From the NCBI GenBank assembly GCA_030068145.1, contig JAPJBO010000008.1, positions 620,001 to 684,000 on the forward strand: a stretch of 64,000 nucleotides of DNA. The letters are read 5' to 3'. The first letter of the stretch is position 1. Each line of letters begins with the position of its first letter. The DNA comes from Diplonema papillatum. Taxonomy: Eukaryota > Euglenozoa > Diplonemea > Diplonemida > Diplonemidae. The position numbers and the translations under genes were made by a program. Shown here one piece after another: positions 21,640 through 31,619 of this stretch. The notes below the pieces were generated by a model. The model ran no database searches, was not told the origin of the DNA, and was given only the letters and a program-made list of their open reading frames with translations.

Positions 21640-21960
21640 TCTACACGTCCGTCCCGGGTACTGCGTATAGCTTTGGATCACGTACCCAGACGACGATGCC
21701 ACGTGGGGATAGCTATCGATGACTTGATTGCGGTATGAGCCGTCGCTTCTGCATCGCTGCCGGTTTTCATTTTTTGCTGCAGCAACAAGCATCTGGAGCC
21801 GGACCACCCCCTCTGATGGACAGGATTGACCATGACCGTGGCGCACCGTCGTGCACCGTGCTGACGGCGGACAATTCGATGCAGTTTCAGGGGATTAAAG
21901 GGATGGACCGGCTGGCACCTACACCGGCACGGGAAGGAGTGGTGTAGGCCACTACATATA
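21640..21960 (-). pseudogene. Degenerate copy of the methyltransferase-like exon
   Basis: Minus strand. It shares CTGCTGCAGCAA and the word around CGGCTCATACCGCAATCAAG (SYRNQVI) with 26773-27105, but the two blocks are now in different frames. Remnant only. Confidence 0.4.
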
Positions 21961-21961
21961 A

Positions 21962-22495
21962 GTCGAACTTCGAGTGCGTGGACCCCTCCGAAGAACGGCC
22001 CATCACACTTGCGGGAGTACTGCAACAGACCACACAGAGATTTCGAAGCAGCGAGATCCATGACCAGGCGGCCAAGAGGAGGGGAACGCGACCCAGAGAC
22101 CCGGACTAAATAGTCTGGAACCAGTGTGATTAGCCTTTCTTCGGAGGGGCCCACGCTCAAAGTTCGACCTATATGCGGGGGTACTGCAACAGACCAGCAA
22201 GATTTCGAAGCAGCAAGATTCAAGATCAGACGGCCAAGAGAAGGAGGGGGACGCGACCCAGAGACCCAGACTAAGTAGTCTGAAACCAGTGTGATAAGCC
22301 TTTCTTCGGAGGGGCCCACGCACTCAAAGTTTGACTTAAATGCGGGAGTACTGCAACAGACCAGCGAGATTCATGACCAAGCGGCTAAGAGCAGGAGGAG
22401 GACGCGACCAGAGACCCGGGCTAAGTAGTCTGGACAACCAGTGTGATCGGCCTTTCTTCAGAGGGGCCCACGCACTTAGAGGTCGGCTTAGTACT
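21962..22495. repeat. ~163-bp tandem repeat, about three copies
   Basis: GGGAGTACTGCAACAGACCA recurs at about 22014, 22178, 22343 and 22490; TTCTTC(G/A)GAGGGGCCCACGC marks the other end. A related single unit is at 60545-60680. Confidence 0.8.
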
Positions 22496-23357
22496 GCAAC
22501 AGCGGGCCCTACGCGTCCAATCTCTGGCGCTGCTACTACTTTAGTGTCCGGTAGGAACTGGAGCAAAGCGCATAGCAGGATGAGCACACCACCCGAGCCT
22601 ACAACAGGAGAATCGGGTGGGTTGAGGTGGGTCTTCTAAGACCAAATTCTTCTCAGATGCCTAAACCTCACGTAGGAGTGGTCTGTCAACTCCTACCAAA
22701 AGTATGCCCATCCTGCCGGGTAGTTGCCGAAACCTCTTGAGTGTGCGCAGCTCCTTTGCTCTATCGCAACTAGCAGTCTCCTCAAGCATTTCCTACAAAG
22801 CGGGTGCTTGTACAAAAAAACGTTACCGACCCTCTCTCCTTGCTGCCAGCCCGGCAGAATCTTGCCCTTCATGTACCGTAATCGGGATAACCGGGTAAAA
22901 CCTGGGACAGCGTCAGCACGCGTCTCGGCACCACCGAGGCACACGGGGGCAGCATCGAGGCAGCTGCTTGAACTGGCTGGGTTGCTTTGTCGCATCTCAC
23001 CTGGTGTTACCCACAATGCTGAATATAGAAGTTTGATAGAAGTTGTATTGAGTAGGGGGTGTCACTTTTTATTGTTACAATGATGGTGCACAACGCTGAC
23101 GTTTTCTTGAGCCAAACTCCCGTTTTCTGCGCGCAAGCTCAACTGCGGTTGTGGTTCGCGCTACACGGGGCCCTTTGGACCCATTTCGGGTGTGGTAAAG
23201 ACACTGGCCTTGCCAACACCTCCAGTACTTTCTGACCACCTGTGATGCTCATCTTGGCGAGAGACCAATGTGCAAGCGACCTTGCGTTTCTGGGATGATG
23301 CACTGGATGGCTCGCCTCGGCCTTTCCCTGCCACCAGCTCACAAGGGGGTTGTTCTG

Positions 23358-23487
23358 GCCGGCTGGCTGGGTGCCTGGCTGGGCGACTGGCTGGGCGACT
23401 GGCTGGGCGACTGGCTGGGCGACTGGCTGGGCGACTGGCTGGGCGACTGGCTGGGCGACTGGCTGGGCGACTGGCTGGGCGACTGGC
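23358..23487. repeat. 12-bp minisatellite, ~11 units
   Basis: Unit GGCTGGGCGACT in perfect tandem. The Pro-Ala-Ser-Arg runs read on the minus strand are by-products. Confidence 0.95.
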
Positions 23488-24505
23488 TCCGTTTTGCATC
23501 ACAGCCGCGCCAAAACGACGGGCCACGGCGTTGCTGACGTGGTCACCGTATTTCAAAACAGCCGCGGCACTCCCGCCATGCACTGCTCGTAAGCGCCCAG
23601 TGCTGTATGGGAGAGGACTGGTGCTTCCTTGTTTCGGCAGAACTTTGTTCACGATCATCCTGAACGTAAACGACATTGTTATGTGCAGACTTGTTCCTTC
23701 CCTGGTTCATCCATTTAACCCCTTAACTCCGGGCTCTCAACTGTTCCCTATTTATTTGGTCGAAATCCAAGCATAAAAGTTCGGCCCCCTCCTCGAGGCC
23801 CTTCGAGGGTGCATTTGAAGCTTGTGTGACATTTTTTTGCAACTGAGCTCTTCGCATTTGAGGGTTTTCCGTCTGGCATACACACGGTGGCTCAGGACAT
23901 GTCTGTCGAGCATCGAGCCCTGAGCTTCTGGATTGGCTAGGGCCTTTTGCCCACCCCCGGCCACCCGACCAGCATTTTAGCTAAAGGTGGCCAAGTACCA
24001 CCGCTAGCTCGGTAAGTCTGCTGAGGGTTGTTCTAAAATACGTCATTCCCAGAGAAGCAAGAGGAAGAGTACCGGGAGTTTCTGTGCACAGTTTCCGTCT
24101 CAGATCGCACTAACTGCGCCGGCTCTTTTTGTTTGGACGGTCGTCGCTTGCAGAAGTGAGAGTAAGATACGCTCACCTGAACTGTTTCCATAATGCGATG
24201 TCCGGCTCGTGCACAACCCTGTGGAACGCTCCACCTTCTGTGCCGTCTTGAAGAGTACCCGTTTCTTTTGCTGCCGGCTGGTATCAGGCGCACTAGCATC
24301 CCACCACCAAGATGCGATAATGCGTTGTATTCCTTGTATGGCCGAGGTTTTGCGGCTGTCAGCAGGCTCCTGAAGAATTATCTGCAACTGCATCAGAATT
24401 CTTGAATCGCAAAACGTTGCATGATCTCCTTCTCATTGTATTCCATGTCAACGAGCTGTTGCAAAACCATGCGGCAAAAACCCAGCTGGCAGTGTCGGAA
24501 CCTCG

Positions 24506-25231
24506 TTAAAGAATGCGTGTGGCATTGTTTCTCACCGCAGTCGTGGTCGGCACTTTGCCCGAATTTGCTACTTCCAGAGGGTATCGAGAGGCAGATGGGT
24601 TCTGCTCTGCCGAAAGGCACGCTGTGTAGCATCCGAAGCAGATACTTCTGGGGGGTGCACGGACAGGAGCGTTCACAACAAGCATCCAATTCGGACAGCT
24701 TGAAGGCGCCTGTCTAAGTAGTCTTTGCTGTCGCTGTTTGGAACCTTGCACCTTGCAGTCGTAGTTGTTGCTGCAGTCGTAGTCGTGTGCACTTCCTCCG
24801 AAAGGTGCGTGGCACCACCCTCCTGGAGGCACTTCAAACAAATGATTTGCTCTTGTACCAGTCTCTTCTTCACTTCGAGCACACGCGCCACGGGCTGAGG
24901 AAACGAAGCAACCTTTCTCCAGGTTTTCGCAGATTTTGCAGCATCCCTGTTCTTCATACCCGCCATCCCAGTTCTGAAGTGCGCTCTTGGGATCCGAGTG
25001 GTACTCTGACGATTTCGTGACCGATCTTTCCATTCCGTGTCTTCTCGGGAGCAACATGCACATATCACACGTATCACACGCGCTCCCGGTATAAGGGGGG
25101 TCATCTTTTTTTTCTAAACCCTCGGGAACAGAGAGACCGGGGACACCTGCGCTCATAGCATCAAAAATTGGTCGATGTAGTGAAGCCTTTGGTGACTGTG
25201 TGCGCTGCCGTAGGGTGGCCATTTTTGACAT
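24506..25231 (-). CDS. Cys-rich ORF inside the inverted-repeat element (241 aa), doubtful
   Basis: Starts with an ATG directly inside the right inner arm. It has clustered cysteines (CDTCDMC, GCCKICENLEKGC) that could bind zinc. A second minus-strand frame over 24673-25104 also looks protein-like, with CLKC and a Thr run, so one or more frameshifts may split an original gene. No transposase signature found. May be the decayed protein of the 22997-25313 element. Confidence 0.35.
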   Translation of the reverse strand: MSKMATLRQRTQSPKASLHRPIFDAMSAGVPGLSVPEGLEKKDDPPYTGSACDTCDMCMLLPRRHGMERSVTKSSEYHSDPKSALQNWDGGYEEQGCCKICENLEKGCFVSSARGACARSEEETGTRANHLFEVPPGGWCHAPFGGSAHDYDCSNNYDCKVQGSKQRQQRLLRQAPSSCPNWMLVVNAPVRAPPRSICFGCYTACLSAEQNPSASRYPLEVANSGKVPTTTAVRNNATRIL

Positions 25232-25313
25232 ATCAAAATAAAAAGTGACACACCCCCCCCCTGAATATAGAAGTTTAATAGAAGTTGTGTAGGTTTCTAG
25301 TGGGTAACACCAT

Positions 25314-25818
25314 CACCGAATGTTAAACTGTTTTGCACAGCTCCCACACGGCTTTTATCGCAGAGTACCCTCGCAGCACGGTACGCGCGGCCTAAGGCTC
25401 GCGTGCGAACTTGTTGATGATTTGGTTGCGGTATGATTATAGACGCTTCCCGAGTCGTGCTCTACATCGCACCGACGCAACGAGTGTTCGTCAACACGGG
25501 AAGGGGTGGAATCACCTTCTCAATGATGGGGACATCTCAAAATGCGGTGGAAACACCTTCTCGGTCGCTTCTCGGTCGCTGTCGGTGTCAGCAACCCATG
25601 GCCGCGTCGACAAGCGTTTCCAGCACGGGACTTGGTCAACCGTGATGAGGCAACTAAGCTAAAGTATACTTTAACAGCTTCCACTTCGGGAGCCGAGTAG
25701 TACTTCCCGGTCAAACCTGCAGAAGCCTTCACCTCTTCGCGTCCAACGACTTGTGCTGTGTCGACTGCCCAGCACACATCTGCGTACTACCGGCATACAA
25801 AGAACAGCGGGCACCGTA
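25314..25818 (-). pseudogene. 3' part of a methyltransferase-like gene, separated by the TIR element
   Basis: Continues the minus-strand gene at 26773-27105 across the inserted element. Near 25765-25800 the frame gives F-V-x-x-x-x-Y-A-D-V, like the F-[VI]-Y-x-D-G-S-H-Y-A-x-D-V block of Methyltransf_24 proteins, but with a stop and lost residues; REEVKASAGLTGKYY follows. 25360-25440 is a second, short copy of the exon words. Decayed. Confidence 0.35.
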
Positions 25819-25825
25819 CTCCACG

Positions 25826-26712
25826 CAGTGTGGCTCCTGCGCCAGCTGCGCCAGGCCGCGCCAGAAAACCCTGTTTTCTGGCGCGTTTGGCGCGCCCTTA
25901 GTGGTTTCACCAGGAATTGACAACTTTTTCATTTTGGGTTCATCATTCGTCCGTTTTCTCGGCGATCCCGGCGTGCGTTCCGACAAATCTTTTGTTCGAT
26001 GAGAAGATCGATGACGAAATCTTCCAGAGAACCTGTTCTCAGAGGGTGTCAACCTATTCTGGTGCCTTCCCACACCCCCTGTCCTTCCAGAGCCACTGGA
26101 AAACAAGCTTTTTCCAGGGGATCGATCCCTGCAAGCAGCCTTTTTGGACCGGTTTGGACGTGTTCGCCATGGTAATCCATGGTAGCCTGCGGCAATGCAA
26201 GGTCGACGAACCACAGGGATCGGGGTCTATTTGGCACCGTTCTCTTCATCCGAGAAAAAATCGAGCAAAAAGTCGTCGGGAAAAAGTTGCTACGTGGACC
26301 AGCGGGAAATTGTCACCTACCTGGGGACGATTCCTGTCCTTCCCGTGGTAAACCTGCCGCCCGGTGCTCTGCATCACGAACCACACACACACGTATGGGT
26401 CCCCGAGTCTATTTTGAACCGTTCTCTTCATCGGAGCTGAGGGCGAGCAAAACGTCGTTGAAACAGATCTGTTACGTGGACCAGCGCGAAAATATCACCA
26501 CAACTTTTGCCAAAACCAGATTCCACTGTTTGTGCATTGCAAAATGGCTCGGGAAAATTATCAATTCCCCCGAGGCACTCTTTTTGCCCCGTGCATGTGA
26601 CGAGGGAGCCTAAATTTCCTTGGGGCTACAGCGTGCGCCAAACGCGCCAGGTTTGGCGCGCTTGGCGCGCGCCGCGCCACACCAAACGCGCCATGCGCCA
26701 GGAGCCACACTG
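25826..26712. mobile_element. Non-autonomous TIR element, copy 1 (887 bp, 7-bp TSD)
   Basis: Ends CAGTGTGGCTCCTGCGCCA and its inverse. Exact 7-bp target duplication CTCCACG at 25819-25825 and 26713-26719. GC-rich palindromic words (TTTGGCGCGCC, GCGCGTTTGGCG) lie just inside each end. The middle carries a ~183-bp direct repeat (26213-26330 and 26396-26510). No intact transposase. The CAGTG terminus is hAT-like, but a 7-bp duplication is short for hAT (8 bp). Inserted into the methyltransferase-like pseudogene. Confidence 0.85.
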
Positions 26713-26772
26713 CTCCACGGCCGCGGTGGCAGGTTGAAACACTGCTTGAGCAGGCCGCTTTGTGTAGCTGCA

Positions 26773-27105
26773 TCACTTGACCTGCACTGTCTTGCAGATC
26801 TCCAACAGGGCTCTATCCGAGTACCCTTGCAGCACGGTGACGCGGCCAAGCCCCTCGTTGTGTAACCTGTTGATGACTTGATTCCGGTATGAATCGTCGG
26901 TTCTGGACTCAAGCTCCACATCGGCGTCAGTAATCCATTTCTGCAGCAGCAAGCAAGTCAGGACGGGACTGTCCCCTACAGACTCCTCAATCCATTGGAT
27001 GAGCCAAGGGGTCGTGTAGATCAAGCTGTAGAACTTCAGAAGCGTGCCCTCTACGTCCCACCTGCGCGCGGTTGTGTCGAATATTCCGGAAGTTACGTTT
27101 GACAC
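26773..27105 (-). pseudogene. Class I SAM methyltransferase-like fragment (110 aa)
   Basis: The open frame reads VLTCLLLQKWITDADVELES, then DDSYRNQVINRL, then GRVTVLQGYSDRALLEI. The last block fits the Methyltransf_24 pattern, where a strand-loop of the type V-x-x-x-x-G-x-S-x-x-x-L precedes the F-V-Y-x-D-G-S-H acidic loop. The motif I SAM-binding glycine loop is not seen. The frame stops at 26773, and the acidic loop appears only beyond the inserted TIR element, mutated. Family assignment is from motif memory. Confidence 0.4.
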
Positions 27106-28349
27106 GATTTATCAAACGCAAACGTTTGACAAACGTGCAAACGTGACGTTTGCCAATCGATGTCCAAAAACAATACACTTTTTTACTGGAGAAAAGTGGG
27201 GTTGGCTCGAATAGAGGCTATTCACATTGCATGTTCATAGGACGTCCAGTCTCGAAAATATGGGAACAAGACATCCTTCTGGTTCTCCTTGGACGTGCAC
27301 AGGGAGATACTAGCCTCCAGCAAGTGTTCCCTCCCACTTTGTGAGCCCGAGCCGTCTCTTTTCAGAGTTAAAGTTCGCTTGAATTCCGGGATTTCTGAAA
27401 GTCTCACGGATTTTCTAGCGTTTATTTCCGAGGGAATCTGCGAGGCTTGACGAACCTGTATAGGGTGTCTGTTCTGCGGGGGAAACATTTAGTTTTGGAG
27501 TGACCCCGCAGGGTGTGCTACCCCATCGTAACTTGTTATTCTGGAGTTCTTCATTCCTTTCCTCTCATTGCTGCTGCAATGCACAGCAGCAATGCCTGCA
27601 ACGTCCTACTGCAATGCCCAACACCGAGGCTAGCCGATAGTGATTCTCCGGGCAACCTTTGTCAAAACTGGTTTCTGCTAAAATCACGAACATACCCGAT
27701 CTCATCTTGAAGAGTGGTGGTGTGGATGTCTCCTTTGTAGATAATGCACCATCGCGCCCCGGGGAGAGGGTGCTGCTTGCCGGCATCAAAACGGCCAGAG
27801 TACGTCACAGCTTTCCAGTTCTGTATTGCGGTTGTTGCTTTTTTCAGGCCTGCATGCCCCATCAAAAGCAATCGAAAAGAAAACAAAAGAGCATTCTACC
27901 ACCTTGCGCGGTGTCACGGGATGTTTGGCAGCCGCTGTTAAACAAACATAACGTGCGCGGCGCCGAAGCTTTACCAGCTTCGGCTGACACCATTTGCGCA
28001 CTTAACCATGGTGAAGAAGACGACTGAAAGCACAGACACAAAGATAGCTCAAAGCATTTGCAAAATAACACGAAAATTTGGTGCGTTTGACAGGTCTGCG
28101 CTGCCAGTAACTGCCAGTAACAGCCAGTAACCGTCGGGTAGACTGCCATGGTACAGTGGGATTTCTGAAAAAAAACATTTTGTGTACTTAGCAACTTTTT
28201 GGCCCAGAACCCGAAAATTCTGCCCACACTCAAACACCACCACATGAAGTTTATTTGAGGTGCTAAACCCATTTTCTGGACATTTTTGCGTTTATTTTTA
28301 CTCAAATGTCAAAGGTTTCCCGTAAGAGAATCGCCTCTCTTCCCCCGCA
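27106..28349. other. Mosaic of dispersed repeats, no gene
   Basis: 27195-27260 is the 65-bp repeat CTCGAATAGAGGCTATTCAC (also 11195, 43415 and 44545). 27365-27400 is the GTTCGCTTGAATTCCGGG repeat. 27895-28070 is shared, inverted, with 57100-57300. 28095-28150 has CCAGTAACTGCCAGTAACAG units, longer at 35222-35300. Confidence 0.5.
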
Positions 28350-28733
28350 CAGTGTGGTGGCGCGTTTGGCGTGGCGCGGCGCGGCGCGGCGCGTTTGGCG
28401 CACCCTGTAGCCCCAAGGAAATTTAGGTTCCCACGTGGGCAAAAGTGTGCCTCGGCGGAATTGATACCCAGCCTGGGTCATTTTTCAATGGGCACAAACA
28501 GTGGACTCTGGTTTTGGCAAAGTGTGGTGATATTTTCCCGCTGGTCTACGTGGCAAATATTTTCCGACGACTTTTTGCTCGCTCGGTTCTCGGGTGAAGA
28601 GAACGATGCCAAATAGACCCGGAAACGTAGGCGGATTATTGTGGTTCGTCGGCATTTCATTGCTGCAGGGTACATTACACCCGCATTGCACCCGTCAAAA
28701 AACCGGTCCAAAAAGGCTGCTTGCAGGGATCGA

Positions 28734-28846
28734 TTTTTGTTTGTGCGATTTAACCTACGTGTGTTCTGGTTAAACCGCTGCCAACGTTCTTTTTAGCTGT
28801 AACAAATACTGTCTCCAGGGAAGCAGAAATTGGTTGTCGCATAAAA
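28734..28846. repeat. Downstream direct repeat of YR retroelement (family 2)
   Basis: 113 bp, same orientation and almost identical to 32550-32662. For a minus-strand element this is the 3' end. Confidence 0.85.
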
Positions 28847-29061
28847 GAACAGGCACCGGAGCACGAGCGGCCCCTATTCGGACCCCCCCTCCCCCCTCCT
28901 TCTCACCACCGTAAGCGACAGATAACCCGGGATGGGACCGGGCGGAAACTAAGCAAAAAAGCGGCTGATCGCCTGATATGATGAATTGCATGCCACACGG
29001 AGGAAAAACCAACCGACCCACTTGACGAGGACTCGACGAAGCGGGAAGTCGATGTTGGGCG

Positions 29062-30732
29062 CTAACATTGCGGACGATTCAGTCTTGTGTACTGATCCGC
29101 GATGTTCTGGAGCGACGGAACGTAGCTGATGTTCAGCCGGCTCCTGGATGAGGCCAAGCTCTTGTTGATCAGAGTTAGCAGCTGCATCGCATCCTGACGA
29201 AGCGTGTAGCCGCGGCGTACGCAGCCTATCACCGCCTTGTTGTCACAAAGCAGGTTGATGTCCATGCTCGACTGGGCGTGGACCGCGTGCTCTACGGCCC
29301 GAACGACGGCGTATAGCTCCTTCATGAAGATGTCCGCGTGGAGCAACTCCGAAGGAAAGCCCCCATAGACATGGAACCCGTCTGCCACGAATGCCCATGC
29401 CGACATGCTGGCGTCGGAGACGACATCAATCGAACGAGTGTAAACCGGTCTGCACCATTGCCGCCAGGCGTTACCCCGCATGTCGGAGCACTGGGCAGCG
29501 AGGCAGCTCTTGACCGCAGCTGGGCAAGGCGCGACGGAGTCCCAGAACGCGCTGTCGGTAGACGCGCGGCCGGAGGCCAGGGCGGACATCCAATGCAAGA
29601 GGGGAAGCACCTCGTGGAGAGGGTACCCCATCACGTGGCGACGCCAGAGCAGAGACCCGGTCAGTTTCCACCACACGCGGACGGGAGCCGCACTGAACTC
29701 CAGGATCTGGCCCATTACCGGTCCGGCCTTCATCGTCCAGGCTGGGTCCACGCGCCATCTCTTCGCTGCGAGGTCGAGATCCAGTCCCAGCAGCACCGCG
29801 CGGGTAGAAGGCTTGGACCAGCTCCCGATGGTCAAGCCGTACTTCGAAGTCAAAGCCTTGAAGCGAGCCGAGGCTTCCATAACTTCGGCCTCAGTGTCCG
29901 CCACGAAGATCACGTTGTCGATCCACGCGAGGACCTCAACGTCAACACCCTGGGCGGCGGCAACCGCAAGCTCCAGCGAGACCGCCTGGGCCGCCTGAGG
30001 CGCGGCACGGTAGCCCATCGGCAGGCGCGTCATCCACATCAGCCTGCCCTCAACACGGAAACAGAAATACTTCCTGACCTCTGGAGGCAGCGCAAACTGG
30101 AAGAAAAAGGAGCGGAAGTCGAACTCAGCCACCCACTTGCGGGACAGCACCGTAGTCACGATGGTGGCGTAGCTGGGCAGGTCGCAGGGGGGCAGAGGCA
30201 CGTGTGCCGTAGCCCGGTTGATGGATTCGCAGCTGAGGATGAAGCGCAGCTGACCGGGGGCCCGTTTGTCCACCGTAAACGCGCCGTGGAACCAGCGGGA
30301 AGACGCCGCTTTAGGGACCGGTGCAGCGACGTCCAACTCAAGCAAGCGATCGACGTGCGGCATCATTCGGGAGTTGCGGGGCCCCGGGCCGGATACGAAC
30401 GAGCCCGGCTTCAGCATGGTGGCGATAAACGCGGCGTCGAGGACCCACCTCATGTTGCTGCGGAGGCTGGGGAAATCCTGCAGAAGCGCTTCGTGATTGA
30501 ACGGCGGGGCGGTCGCAGCGATCTCTCCGTCATACGAGGCCTTCGTGACCCGTTTCCCGCTACTCGCGTCTAGCCAGCCGTTGGCGTAGTCATACCCCTG
30601 CAGGATCTTGTCGAGATGACGCGGCCACAGCGATTGTTTGGCGGGGCCGCTGTTCACCCAGTCCTTTGCAAGGCAGCTGTGCCCGGGGCTGAGAGCAGGA
30701 CCGGCTGCCAAAGGTGATGCGGAGTGTATAAG
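29062..30732 (-). CDS. Reverse transcriptase-RNase H of YR retroelement
   Basis: RT core: WFHGAFTVDKRAPGQLRFIL, then WVAEFDFRSFFFQFALP (first catalytic Asp), then RLPMGYRAAPQAAQ, then VLAWIDNVIFVADT. The last block stands where YxDD is expected, so the second Asp reads as Asn (29913-29928). RNase H follows with DVVSDASMSAWAFV (Asp), FMKELYAVVRAVEHA (Glu), NLLCDNKAVIG (Asp) and NIADQYTRLN (Asp). The frame is open far upstream, overlapping the recombinase in the -1 frame; I place the start near the region where protein-like sequence begins (PALSPGHSCLAKDW). No methylase-like domain of the DIRS type is visible after RNase H. Confidence 0.85.
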   Translation of the reverse strand, partial: LIHSASPLAAGPALSPGHSCLAKDWVNSGPAKQSLWPRHLDKILQGYDYANGWLDASSGKRVTKASYDGEIAATAPPFNHEALLQDFPSLRSNMRWVLDAAFIATMLKPGSFVSGPGPRNSRMMPHVDRLLELDVAAPVPKAASSRWFHGAFTVDKRAPGQLRFILSCESINRATAHVPLPPCDLPSYATIVTTVLSRKWVAEFDFRSFFFQFALPPEVRKYFCFRVEGRLMWMTRLPMGYRAAPQAAQAVSLELAVAAAQGVDVEVLAWIDNVIFVADTEAEVMEASARFKALTSKYGLTIGSWSKPSTRAVLLGLDLDLAAKRWRVDPAWTMKAGPVMGQILEFSAAPVRVWWKLTGSLLWRRHVMGYPLHEVLPLLHWMSALASGRASTDSAFWDSVAPCPAAVKSCLAAQCSDMRGNAWRQWCRPVYTRSIDVVSDASMSAWAFVADGFHVYGGFPSELLHADIFMKELYAVVRAVEHAVHAQSSMDINLLCDNKAVIGCVRRGYTLRQDAMQLLTLINKSLASSRSRLNISYVPSLQNIADQYTRLNRPQC

Positions 30733-31574
30733 CGCGTCGTCCTGGGATTCAGGTGTCGCCCCACGTTCATCGCCGTCTGCTCGCCCTCCAGGAGGGCCAC
30801 CCAGCTCAGCGCGGCATGTCTGATGCGGTGCGACGACACCCCCAGCTCCTCTTGTAGGAGACTGTTGTAGGCCTGTAGTGACAGGTTGGGGAACAGGGGC
30901 GCCTTGGTGCCCAGGGCCGGCCGATGGATCGTGATCCATTCCCAGAAAGGCGTCAGAAAAGGACCGCTTCGCGGTAGCAAGAGACCCTGGCCTCTTGAGG
31001 TAGGGTCGGTCTTCCCGCCGACGAACAGGATCATGACCTGTCCTGTGTCCACCGACCACATGTGGTCCAGCCGAATCCGCTGCAGATCCACGAACCTGCA
31101 AGCCGTCGACCACTGGAACCGGAGGGCCATGGCGTGCAAGGACGAGCCTCGTGAGACTACCAACTGTATCGCCGCCTTGGTCGGAGTCCGTCCGGCGTCG
31201 CGGGTGCGTCGGCCCTCGAACTGTTCCATGGTCAGCTTGACCGAACGGCGATAAGCACCCATCCAGTCCACCCGGGACATCCTGAAGTACGTTGCGTACT
31301 GGAGGGCAGATTCGGCAGTGAGCTCGCCGGCCATCATCTTCCGGTTCACCCACATGAGGAAAGCCTCCTCGTCGGACAATGCGGGGTAAAACCGGCGGGC
31401 CTCCACTGCGTACCTCTGAGCACGGCTCACCACCGACAGCATAGCAGGGGTGCTCTTGTAGCACTTCTGCAACGCGAGGAGTAGTGACTCCTGGTCCGTC
31501 CGGAACCGATCTTGATCGGGGCACGCGGAGTCCTTTTTCCGAGGTCGTGACCTCGCTGCCAACTCCTTCCACAA
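30654..31574 (-). CDS. Tyrosine recombinase of YR retroelement (306 aa)
   Basis: All six catalytic positions of the family are visible: Arg160 (STACRFVDLQ), Lys188 (VGGKTDP), His249-x-x-Arg252 (SSHRIRHAAL), His274 (VGRHLNP) and Tyr283 (TTRLYTPHH). It would integrate a circular DNA copy of the element. The frame is the same as gag and follows it after one TGA (31620-31622); the first codon given is TTG, and the first ATG is 45 codons in, so gag-stop readthrough or reinitiation is more likely than independent initiation. Its last ~25 codons overlap the reverse transcriptase frame (-1). Confidence 0.88.
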   Translation of the reverse strand: MWKELAARSRPRKKDSACPDQDRFRTDQESLLLALQKCYKSTPAMLSVVSRAQRYAVEARRFYPALSDEEAFLMWVNRKMMAGELTAESALQYATYFRMSRVDWMGAYRRSVKLTMEQFEGRRTRDAGRTPTKAAIQLVVSRGSSLHAMALRFQWSTACRFVDLQRIRLDHMWSVDTGQVMILFVGGKTDPTSRGQGLLLPRSGPFLTPFWEWITIHRPALGTKAPLFPNLSLQAYNSLLQEELGVSSHRIRHAALSWVALLEGEQTAMNVGRHLNPRTTRLYTPHHLWQPVLLSAPGTAALQRTG

Positions 31575-31619
31575 ACCCTCCGAAGGCAGGCCGGTGGGAA
31601 CAGAAGCGCTCGCCGCAAT

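Larger units (their letters stand above)
22997..25313. mobile_element. Inverted-repeat element with nested ends
   Basis: Outer arms GGTGTTACCCAC (23002-23013) and GTGGGTAACACC (25300-25311). Inner arms GGGGGTGTCACTTTTTATT (23055-23073) and AATAAAAAGTGACACACCCC (25237-25256). Between outer and inner arms lies a 28-bp direct repeat, CTGAATATAGAAGTTT(G/A)ATA and on, at 23019-23046 and 25261-25288. Inside are a 12-bp minisatellite and a Cys-rich open frame. Probably one element inserted in another. Confidence 0.6.

Noticed and set aside
23358-23487. CRISPR-like array
   Set aside because: Contiguous 12-bp units without spacers, in a eukaryotic context: a minisatellite. The same applies to 49200-49396 and 57918-58190.
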